A stretch of DNA of 64,000 nucleotides, taken from assembly GCF_030463535.1 (NCBI RefSeq), contig NC_132878.1, positions 25,244,925-25,308,924 on the forward strand. The letters run 5' to 3'. The notes beneath the pieces were generated by a model, which ran no database searches, had not been told where the DNA came from, and saw only the letters and a program-made list of their open reading frames with translations. This stretch comes from Salminus brasiliensis (taxonomy: Eukaryota; Chordata; Actinopteri; Characiformes; Bryconidae). Both the position numbers and the translations under genes were made by a program. Shown one piece after another: positions 1 to 9,951 of this stretch. Numbering within the stretch: the first letter of the stretch is position 1; the number at the start of each line of letters is the position of its first letter.

Positions 1-639
1 CTAAATAAATAAATAAAAACAGATTGCATTTTAAAACATAACCATTAAAATCTACAGACTTTTGCTTTGGTTAAATAGAAGGTAATAAAACAACTAGATA
101 TGGGGGAAGGAAGTGGGAAGGAATAAAATACTAGTTTTAAGGTGTTGAAAAACTCTGGCTCCTCAGCTCAAGGACAGCATTATCTAAACTATTAGACCAC
201 CAGAGGAGAAATAGCAGATCAGTCTGCTTGCATAACCTTCACCTACACTGTATCAGCCCCGCAAGAAGTAACAGGGACACCTGGAGACAAAAATAATTGC
301 TGGCATAAACGAGGACGACTCAGTCAAGGAGACGGAGTGAAAACCTGAGCCGAAGCTGTGACCCAGTGTTCTGCACCAGATTTCTCCAAAGGGCACAACC
401 TCAGCCTCGTCTACCTGGCAAAGGCCCTTTATTATTAATTGCTAAGGTCATCAACAGCCGATCCTCCGTTCATTCTATCTGGCGTTGCATTCTGAATGCT
501 TGCAGTGATCTGCATGGGGATGTCCATAGTGTCAATGAACAAAGCAGGTTATTTTTCATATATATAAAACTTAATAGAATATGTACAATAGGTTAATAAA
601 TCATTTCTTACAGATCTTTATATTCTTTACATTGTAACA

Positions 640-790
640 AAGTTTCATAATGAATGGACCAATAGAAACGCTCCAAAATGACTCTTTTTACACTGATTTC
701 CAGTGAAAACGTTAAGAAAAGGTTGGGAAAGTTTTTACCCTCTCCAGTAAAATGACATCATGGAGACACAATATTTTTGAGTGACTGTGA
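640..790. repeat. Dispersed AT-rich repeat, copy 1
   Basis: It shares an ordered series of short blocks with 3805-3975 and 37134-37305: TTTCATAATGAATGGACCAA, then AGAAA-GCTC, then a TTCCA-TGAAAAC block, a TTTTTACCCTCT-like block and GACATCATGGAGACACAATA. The family was not recognised. All three copies lie in the same orientation. Confidence 0.6.
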
Positions 791-827
791 TGATATGTTA
801 ACAAGCTGGTCTGGAAGCTGGTCTCAC

Positions 828-3800
828 CTGATTGGACGACCTGGAGATGGATCTCACCGGCAAAGCCGTGGACGTCAGGTGCATTACGCACCTGACAGCT
901 GTAGGTGCCGTTAAAACTGAACTGGACATCCTGCAAGGTGATAGAGGCGTCGTTCTTCAGCATGTTCCCTGACCATGTCACATGATCTTTAAACCGGCCT
1001 TCCTGAGGAGGATAGGCTATCTCCTGATAGAAGAAGAACTGCAGGCAGTAGAGATGAGATGGGAAGCAGAAAAAAGATGGATAAAGCAGGTGAGAGAGAA
1101 GTAAAAAGAGATTTTTTGTAATATCATTTAAAATGTATATATTAACATAATGTCATATAAAATATTAATATAATAACACTCATGTTGCTCAATGCTCAAA
1201 TTGGAAGTCCATATTTCATGGCTTATTTTGGTGGTATATCCCAACCAAGAGATGTTCAGCATTAAAGTGCAGCGGATTTTTTTTTTGCTTAAAACTGCCA
1301 CTATACACTCAACAAGCATTTTATTAGGAACACCTGTACACCACCACATTCAAGCAATTATCTAATCAGCCAGTCATGTTGCGGCAGTGCAATGCATACA
1401 ATCATGCAGATGCAGTCAAACAACGTCTGTTCACCTCAACCATCAGACGGTGACTGTTCGGTGTCAGACGGGCTGCTTTGCCCAGTGGTCTTCCCAGCCT
1501 GGATCTGAATTCAACAGAGCACTTTTGGAATGTGATAAATGCTGAAATGCTGACATTTCAGCAATTCTCTAACACAGTTCCTAACACAGTGCTTGGTGTG
1601 TGTAAATGCAGGCAATTGCTGCTAATACCAGATTGAGGAGTGTCAGGACCATTTCATGTCAGAGGAAAATATATTTGACCCATCTCACATTTTCTTCTTT
1701 GATCTGGCCGGTAGACCGGAAGCTCCAGGCGACAGACGCCGATTTCTCGCTGACAGGCTTGGTGGATTTGAAGGTGCACTTGAGATGCACACTAGTCCCG
1801 TTCACCGCCGTCGCTTCTTTGGACGTAAACACCTCAATCGCCACCACATGATACATACCTGGTCACCATGGAAGAAAGTCAGACAGGAGACATTAACTAC
1901 CAAAGGCCAGCTCTAGCAGGCTATAGGAGGCCCCAGGCAAGATTTTACTTCTGAGGCCCCTCCCCTCCTGGTTGAACCTGACCATCTTGGACATGAGGAG
2001 AATATGGACCGTTTATAAATGTATAAACATTGCACAGGTTGTCAGATGGCAGATCTTGGAAGAGAAAACAAGTAAACACAAAAACTGCAACAAACAAACA
2101 AAAAATCTGCAAATAGTAACGCAGTTACTCTTGTAAATTACAATTTGAACTTGGAACTTGGAAACTCTCCGAACTTAATTAACTCCAAACTCAAATTAAT
2201 TAATGATCTGACTAACCTTTAAAACTAAAATAAATAAATAAGTGAATAATCATAGGCTCCTTCAGGAAGCTGACTGAGGATGAATGAAACATGTCGATGC
2301 CTACAAGACTAATATATATATATATATCACAGGGTAGATCTTAATTTACACTTTCCAAAATCGTAATAAAAAGTGCCAGTTACAGGGAACTGTTGGAAAT
2401 CAAGGCAAGATGACCAAGAAAACCTTCGGATACACTGCTTGTATGACGGTCAGAAAAGCAAAGCAAACCTCCATAAGTCAGCAAAAGACTTGTGGGAAGG
2501 TTAAGCCGCCCCAGAGCTGTGGTGCACTGTTCTACTGTGCAGTGTTGTTCTTATAAACATGATCTGCACAGAAGAGTTATCAGAAGGAAAATCTTACCTA
2601 CCTTGTGATGCTACCTCATTAAAAACAACATAATTACAAACATCATCATGTTATTCAAAAGTATGTTATGTGATCTGTGGTGATCTGTGTTGTGATTTTA
2701 GGTTGCGTGGCAGTCTAAAAAGCACACAATATGACAACATGCAGTTCCAAACCTTTGAACACCACTACATGGATAACGTGTAGATAGCCTAGCTCTGTCT
2801 CCCAATCAACAGACACAGTCTACACAATACACAGACACATGCGACTAAGCATAAGAAGGAGACACACTCGCTTACTTAAACACAGATGCTTCTTCGTAGG
2901 AGCTGGCAGATGGAAAGAGACGTGTGTGTGTGTGTGTGTAATACAGTGTTTACATTTTTGCAGTGTAAACTTGGCGGACTGCAGAGCTAAGCTCTCTGCG
3001 ACATCCCTGCACAGCTCACACTTTCCACACATTTTACAGCTTCAGTAACATCAACTGTAATACAGCTGCCCCACACTGACCACAACATAGACAATAAACC
3101 TGCATGTTCTGCCCCTGCCTCATCCTACAGCTTTAACTTTTAAAGACTTGCCTGTCCTAATTGTCAGTATTGTATTGAGTGATTGATTTCATTTCTAATA
3201 ATTTATGTATTACATTTCAGCTTATCAGAAAAATAAGCATTGTGATCATCTGTTGAGGTATCAGGACGTTAAATGTATGCCATATGGCCCACTTCTTTTT
3301 TGTTTGTCTGTCTTAAACCAATCAAAGTTACTGATTATATACAGAACTTCTTGCTGTACTCAACAAGGGTAACAAGGATTAACCCTGAATGTGCAAACAA
3401 GGAATAAACAGAGAAGCACAGATATTTAAACATAACTTAAGATATATTCATCAACAAGATCAATATTAATACTACTACTAATGATCCTTTATTATTAGGA
3501 ACAATTTAAGTTATTAATATTATTACAGCATAATGAAGATTTTATTATTAATAATATGACTAGTTTTATTTTATGAGACATGTATGTAAGACTCATAGGA
3601 ACGGTTTTTGACAAGTTTATTTATTTAAAAAAAATGAATTCACACAATATTATTTTAATTTTAACGGATATATGGTGGCAGTTTTATGATCTATGTAATG
3701 TGATGCGGGTATTTGAATGCTACAGAAAAGAGCAAACCTGGTATTTCCGTTTTTGCTGTTTTTCATGTTTTTACAGAATTGGAATCTGTTAAATCTGGTT

Positions 3801-6800
3801 GTTTTTTACATTGTGTCAATATTTCATGATGATTAGGCCAATAGAAATGCTCAAAAATTACTTAAGCAAAACGGAACAACGTAAAAAAAAAAAAAAAAAC
3901 AACATATTTTAACAATGACTTTTACTGAAGGTTAAGACTATTTACAAGACACAAGGTTTTTGCATGAAGATAAAGATTTAGTGCTATTTATTTGTACTGC
4001 AACTTTAGCAAATACACAGTAATTGAGGAAAAGTGTGTATGTGCTAATGTGCTTCAGTGTAAACACTGGGTCTGATAGATAAATAAATAAATAAATAAGT
4101 GCGGCCCTATCATCGGTGTGTCTGTGGGCTCATAAATGTGAGGAGATGGCAGGTAAAGTAGTGCTTTCATTATTTATTTTATTGATTTTTAGTTAAATTT
4201 TAGTTAGTAAATTTATTATTATTTTTTTTTTTACAAATGGATAAACTGTCAATAGGATCGTCAGCTTTTACATCTTTCCTGTATCCATTACAAATGTGTG
4301 AGTATATAAGGTTCTGTGTGTACTAAGCTTTTACTTCAGTGGTTCTCAAACCGGTCCTCAGGCACCCCCCCCCCAGACTGTTTAAGTTCATGTTTCGACC
4401 CCAGCTCCCAACATGTCAGGATAGAGCACCTGTAATGTGAGCTGCTGGTTTACTGAGTAACACTTTGCCTCCTTTTTCCAATGCAGAAAACAAGCTGCTA
4501 CATGTTCAACGGGTAAACACCAGCACAGCACCGGACTGTCTGCTGAACCCTCTGCCGCCTCCCAGTGAGACTTAACTCTTATTTTTCTCAACAGCTTCAG
4601 TTCTGCTGTCATCCGGCTGCTTATTTACAGTATATGCCAAGTGCATCGCTATTACTACACCATATAGCTTTCCAACACATTTTTATGTATTGGAGAGAAT
4701 GAGGTTGGTGACAGTCTAACTCCAGTGTTTGTTAGCAATGCTTGCCTAGCATCTCCTGCTCTAAACTGAAAAAGCACACTTCAGGTATCATACATGTCTT
4801 TGCGGATTGACTGTGTATGGGATAGCTGATGAATCATGTTCATTAGATGTTTTATCAAACTATACCTTTAAAACTGTTACATTTAAAACTGGACATTAAT
4901 ACTCGAGATGTTCTGGCTCATCTGTGTATTCTAGAAGTAACTCCAATCTGTCGAGGCATGGACTCCACAACATCCCTGAAGGTGTGCTGTGGTATCCTAA
5001 TATAGTAGATACTGACCACTGCATACCGGCTGGAACGCCCCACATGACCTGTCTGATGTTTTGGAGATGTCCTGGAGATGTTCTGAGCCAGTTGCCTAGA
5101 CATCACGATTTGGTCCTGGTCAAGGTGTGCTTGTTGTTTTTTAATACATTCACTGTTCCAATTTTACACTGCTAATGTCTCTGGAATTAGAGCGAGAGTG
5201 GAGGTTCCTTATTGACCTTATCAGACACTTTCACCAGCTGACTAGAGCTGTCCTTCAGCAGACCGCCCCACTGTAAACACACAGAGGGCTGGAATACTTG
5301 TCAGATCAAACACATACGTAATTAATCAGAAAATTGTGAAAATATCCGAGCAATACCACACCCACACACACACACACACCGTGAGTCACACTTTAACATG
5401 CTTTACAAATGACTGCTTTATGACGTCAAGAGAGAGATAGGCTCTCTGATAGAGGGCCACTCCCTACAAACTTGTCTCTCCTGCATCTTTACGCAACTGA
5501 AGTCAGAAACACAACCCAGCTGTTTCTTTCCTTTACGATGAACAGCTCAAGTCAGAATACAGAGCACAGCTGGAGTGCAGAATACTGAGACACGTCACTG
5601 AACTCAACTAGTAGAGCCAGCAGTTACAATATAAACATCGAGAAACATCTACAATCTGGATTTTTCTTCAGCATTTCTGAATCTTCATCCGTAATAAAGA
5701 TCAACATCATCATCATTTCATGGAAATCTGTCAGGAATAGGCTGATTACTGGTTTGAAAGATGTGCAGTGAAAACTCATTTATAATCACAGTGTTTGAAA
5801 TGTCAAGGATTTTTAAGATGTTTCAGTAAAGAGCTTTACTGCTCGCTTCAATGTCGCCTCAAAAAACATGTGTCAAGAGACCACAAGTAAACATCTATAT
5901 AGGTATAGATGTGTAATAGATAGTGCTGTGGATCAATATACTCCATGATTGTAGCTCCTCTCATTCAAACATTTACATTTAAGGCATTTGGCAGACGCTC
6001 TTATCCAGAGCGACTTACTAAAGTGCTTTGCTATTTACCCAAGAAAGACCTCAGCTAGTTAGAATAGACTAATAGTTCAAAGATACCTCTAAGCTTTAGA
6101 CATTGCTAAGCACAAGTCAATAAGGTGACCATAATACTCTGGTATTTGCCCAAGTACTCTCGGTAGAGGTGGGTCTTCAGTCTGCGTTTGAAGACAGAGA
6201 GCGATTCGGCCGTTCCGACCCCCAGGGGAAGCTCGTTCCACCACTTCGGTGCAGGACAGAAAAAAGTCTGGACGCCTGTCTACACATCTACTCTGGACAG
6301 CCCTTGCAGGATGCAGAGCACAGCTGGAGTGCGGAATACTGAGAAATGTCACTGAACTCAACTAGTAAAACCAGCAGTTACGATATAAACATCAAACTTC
6401 TGAAATGTCGTCAAACATCAACGTTTCTGAATCTGCTTTACTGCTCCATTATTCATTTCACACATGTTTACACTGCTGTGGTTGCACAATATTTAATTGT
6501 AGCATACTGCTATTCGGTCAATAACACTGTAAAGCACACTGTATAGAAATGTCCTTGTATAGTATATGTGTATACTGTGTTTACAATTGTTCTCTGTATA
6601 TTGTGTATTGTCTGTATATAGTAAATACTAGAGAGACACTAACAGCCGGGAACAAATTCCTTGTGTGTGTGAACGTACTTGGCCAATAAATCTGATTCTG
6701 ATGATACCTGTGGATAAATTAATCAGCAGCAAACTAACTCAAGAGCCACAACTGCAACAAGAATCCACAAGCTGTACCATTTACTGTTGGAGGTTTCAGT

Positions 6801-7295
6801 AACTTTTTTTTTAAATAACAGGTGTGGGCCTTACAAAAATCTTATAAATTTATGCCTTAGAAATTACACACTTCCTACATTTAGAAACAACTCTTTTGTA
6901 CACGGAAAATTGTTATGACCCTAATCAAACATATTGCATGCTCAATAATAAAGATCTGAAGACACATGCACCTTAATCCTGTAGTTTCAGAAACAGCCAC
7001 CAGCAGAAACAGCGGAAGCAGCTGTGCGTCTTTGGTGAACATGCCACCTCTAGACAGCTTAGCTGTCAGTAACTTCAGACATCAGCGCCCAATTCTCTTT
7101 AAAGACTTATTTGGGACGAGATCCACACTTTCCGAGACACACGCTCCCAAACTGAGCTCTGACCTCTTTCCACCTGTAACTCCAGGTGACGAAGAAGTTC
7201 AGAGTAAGGAGGAGCGCCTGGGCTCCATGTTGTCACTCACCTGGTGTGAACAGCACACCTACAGTGCTGAACAGGTACATCCATATTCGACACAT
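828..7295 (-). CDS. mpzl2: Myelin protein zero-like 2, partial (three 5' coding exons)
   Basis: Single-pass immunoglobulin-superfamily adhesion protein (EVA1), which works as a homophilic cell-cell adhesion molecule at epithelial membranes. Coding exons on the minus strand: 7241-7295 (start ATG at 7295, signal peptide beginning [13 protein letters not shown]), 1689-1858 and 828-1038. Lengths of 55, 170 and 211 nt give phases 1, 0 and 1, the layout of the MPZ family. All donors are GTGAG-like and all acceptors end in AG. The 145 residues read form one V-type Ig domain: Cys46 in LKCTF, Trp63, the GRFKD motif near 89-93 and Cys123 in GTYSCQV, followed by [13 protein letters not shown]. This matches MPZL2 better than MPZL3. 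Two N-glycosylation sequons are seen (NGT at 38 and 118). The Asp of the usual D-x-G-x-Y-x-C motif is Phe here. No transmembrane or cytoplasmic exon was found in 1-827, so the gene probably continues off the left edge. Head-to-head with pafah1b2. Confidence 0.85.
1305..1600 (+). mobile_element. Tc1/mariner-type transposon, internally deleted
   Basis: The left end reads TTTTATTAGGAACACCTGTA and continues through the conserved 5' flank (CAATTATCTAATCAGCCAGT, AATGCATACAATCATGCAGA, GTCAGACGGGCTG). It then jumps to the transposase C-terminal codons (CAGTGGTCTTCCCAGCCTGG, ATCTGAATTCAACAGAGCAC). This is the familiar fish Tc1 family whose ends carry TTAGGAACAC. The coding middle is gone. It lies in mpzl2 intron 2's distal side, upstream of exon 3. 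Confidence 0.75.
2370..2600 (+). mobile_element. Tc1-like transposase N-terminal remnant
   Basis: Decayed plus-strand coding for the paired DNA-binding domain of a Tc1 transposase: GACCAAGAAAACCTTCGGAT, GACGGTCAGAAAAGCAAAGC and a TGCACTGTTCTACTGTGCAG block, matching the order (RKPS, MTARKAKQ, VHCSTVRR) of fish Tc1 elements. Several stops and frameshifts are present. Confidence 0.6.
3805..3975. repeat. Dispersed AT-rich repeat, copy 2
   Basis: It has the same block order as 640-790 (TTTCATGATGATTAGGCCAA, AGAAATGCTC, a poly-A insertion, GGTTAAGACTATTTACAAGA, ACAAGGTTTTTGCATGA). It lies in the 5.4-kb first intron of mpzl2. Confidence 0.55.
4885..5130 (-). mobile_element. Tc1-like transposon, deletion derivative
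   Basis: It holds the reversed transposase C-terminus (CTGTCGAGGCATGGACTCCA, TGAAGGTGTGCTGTGGTATC) joined directly to the reversed N-terminus (ACTGACCACTGCATACCGGC, GTTTTGGAGATGTCCTGGAG, CATCACGATTTGGTCCTGGT). The central catalytic part is missing. The same family as at 60740-61440 and 62965-63240. Confidence 0.75.
5965..6300. repeat. Common fish dispersed repeat (TTATCCAGAGCGACTTAC type)
   Basis: It contains the widespread block GGCATTTGGCAGACGCTCTT-ATCCAGAGCGACTTAC and a second block, GGGGAAGCTCGTTCCACCAC-TTCGGTGC, known from many fish genomes as part of high-copy elements. No coding frame of its own. A short direct repeat (AGCACAGCTGGAGTGC) flanks the region at about 5562 and 6317, so it may have inserted with a local duplication. 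Confidence 0.55.
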
Positions 7296-8600
7296 GAGAA
7301 ATCCCAAATCACACCTGAGGCTGTCTAAACTTTTTTTCAGCGACAAGCTGACGCTGAAAATCTTCGATTCTGATTTAGGTTCAGATACTCCCACACTTCT
7401 CGCACGGAGTTCACTGGAGGCAAAAGTGTAACAGCGACATTAGCGGCGGAAGTGTGAATTACACACAGCGCCTCCGAGTTGAGAGTTGCCAGATTGGTTG
7501 ATTTCCCTCCATAAGTTTTTGTTCTTTAATTAATTGGACTGTACTGGGTGATATGACTTACTGGATTTTTTTTTATTTCGTTCACATATAGGGACACATT
7601 GTTTACTTTAACATTTCTCATTATTTATTTTTTTTCACTGATGAAAATTATTGTTCGTATTATTTTTCTTTTCTTTGTTATTCCATCCTTTTTTCCGCTG
7701 ATATGTAAAGAATAAAATGATTTGCAATGTGTGGGACTAATGTTAAAAAATTACAATATTATCTTGTTTAATTGTTGAACTTCTAGTTTGTAAAAAAAAA
7801 AAAAAAAGTGGCTAGTGAGTGGAAGCACGACAGTGGCCAGTGGGGGTAGAGCAAGTTGGGTGTTTCTAATAAAGTGGGCAGTGACTGGAAACTTATTTAG
7901 CAACATCGTGCTAATGTGAAAGATTCTGACTATAATTTAATAATTTAATTTAATAATAATTTTTAAGTATGTAAATTAATATTTAATACCGTTAAAATGT
8001 TACAATGTTCATTGAAACTCTGTAACCTTGAAACTTAGGCTATTTTTATTTTGCAGTATTTTCCTTTACATCCTAATGTAAAATATGTGTAAGTATAGCA
8101 ATTTTATGCTCGTTGGCAAAAAGGGAAATAATAATGTTAAAATAATAAAAGGAAAAGGGGGGTTGAAATGTAAGTGAAATCATTGCTGGGGTTTCTGAGG
8201 GCCAAAACGTGACTTTGTGATTTTTGACAGCGCGCTTCTGCTGCCCCCTTGTGGTCGCGCCGCGTCACGCCTACAACAACAGCGGGTCACCATTCATTAC
8301 TGCGGCAGAACATAAATGACGTCATCGAAAAGCCACATCTTTCGGTCTCATGCACAAAGGACTTCATAATACAACATTACATAAATGAATGTGTTCAATT
8401 TGCATGTAAAACGATTAATCAGTTCTCCAAACGTCACGCCGAACCCAAAACATTGCATCCTGAGTCCAACCAGCCTCTCTTAATAATGTTCAAAATGCTA
8501 AGTTAATATTTATATTATTATTATTAGTAGTAGTAGTAGTATTATTACAAAAAGTGTCTCGTTTGGTGGTCTGTGTTAACCTAAAGGAGAGGGCGGGACT
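7296..8600. promoter_or_regulatory. Intergenic region between divergent mpzl2 and pafah1b2
   Basis: About 1.3 kb separates the mpzl2 start exon (minus) from the CpG-rich first exon of pafah1b2 (plus). It must hold both promoters. A perfect palindromic CRE (TGACGTCA) lies at 8317-8324, and GC-rich sequence begins near 8240. The middle (7500-8200) is AT-rich with a poly-A run and shows no gene. No TATA box was obvious for either gene. Promoter activity is inferred from position. Confidence 0.45.
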
Positions 8601-8867
8601 GGGCTTTAACGGGAAGCGCGTGACGAGACGAGAGCAGCGGACGGAAGTGCGTTCCATAGAGGAAAACTGGAGGCAGACGCGGTCGGGTCCGGTGAGGGAG
8701 ACGGTAACCGTGATTCGGCCAGGTCGGGTCAAATATCGCTTTAAGCGAAAGTCCTCGAGGCGTGGAGGAGGAAAGCGATCCGCTTCGAGGTTTCACAGCC
8801 GAACGAGAGTGCGCGGCGGTAGCTGCAGCAGCTTAGCATCCAGCAGCATCCTCCGAGCCTTTAGCAG
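8590..8867 (+). other. pafah1b2: pafah1b2 untranslated first exon (predicted)
   Basis: A GC- and CpG-rich block ends in TTTAGCAG followed by the donor GTAGCC at 8868. It sits upstream of the start-codon exon at 9943 and no in-frame start links it to that exon. It is best read as the 5' untranslated exon. The long open frame across it is a by-product of GC richness. The transcription start is not visible and the left boundary is approximate. Confidence 0.45.
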
Positions 8868-9036
8868 GTAGCCTGTGTTGGAGATGATGTTGCATGGGCT
8901 TTGGGGTGGAGGCCTTGTGCACTAGACTACAGGGAGACCAGACCTTTTGTTGGGGATCTACCTCCATGTAGGCCTCTGAATGCAATACTCACATAAATTG
9001 TAGATAAGATGTTTGATTTTTAATTTTGGAGTATTT

Positions 9037-9118
9037 CGTTCCACCTTAAATGGTGCAGCAATTGCGAGAAAGACTAAAGAAAGGAACATGGAACTGCTGC
9101 ACCATTTAAGGTGGAACG
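9037..9118. repeat. Short inverted-repeat element (24-bp perfect arms)
   Basis: Arms 9037-9060 and 9095-9118 (starting CGTTCCACCTTAAATGGTGC) are perfect reverse complements around a 34-base spacer. It lies in the first intron of pafah1b2. It resembles a MITE end pair; the function is unknown. Confidence 0.8.
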
Positions 9119-9951
9119 GAAAATAATGAATTAAACTAGTAGGAGTTGGAGCTGAGGTCCTTAGGAGCAGAGTTGGTCATCAGTCACCTACGTGGATATA
9201 TTATTGTCATCAGTGTAATTAATCCTCCAGACATGTGCTCATATTTCACATATTTGATTGTCTGTGGTGATAAAGGTTAATGTAGGTGATGTGATGAGAT
9301 GTGATGTGATGTGACTACAGGCATGGTCAGCTGTCTGTTTTGGTCCAGCAAAACTTGCAGTGTGTGTGTGGTGGGGGCGCATGTTGATTGGTTCAGAGTA
9401 GAGGATTAAGGCTGAAGCCAGGGCCTTTCCAGTCACTAATAAAAGTAGATACAGTTAAGGACTAGACCAGGAGATGAATAAAAGGAGCACTCAGTGGAGC
9501 TAGACTTCTGAAGGAATTCCTCCTTGAGTAGTATAGGCATTTTCAGTGTATGCCAGTATGTGTTAGTTTGGGACACAAACTGCTGGAGAACTACGAGAGT
9601 TTGAATAACATAACAGGATACAAAGCAGACGTTCTCTCACATGTTCCAATGGTGGGATCCCTTTTTGTTGCTATATAAAGCCATTTTTAAAGGTTTATTT
9701 AAGATCCATATACCAGAGGTTTTCTATTACATAGGAATCATGGAGATGCAATCATGCGAAGAACCATGTAAACAACCATTTTTTTAATTGTCATTGTTCT
9801 TATTAGAACAATAACCTTTACTAAAGAACCCTTGAAAGACCCCTAGTAGCTTTATTCATTTATTCATTCTTATTGTGTTCAGTATGTTCAGTCATAATGT
9901 ATAATAGCGGGAACCAGTGCTTTATTGGAACTATTCTTTTAGGTTTAGAGG

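Noticed and set aside
6966-7328. 120-codon plus-strand open frame
   Set aside because: Antisense to the mpzl2 signal-peptide exon and its promoter; no domain or splice context.
8554-8871. 105-codon plus-strand open frame upstream of pafah1b2
   Set aside because: It lies in a CpG-rich untranslated exon that ends in a splice donor; the peptide is Arg-rich with no homology I recognise.
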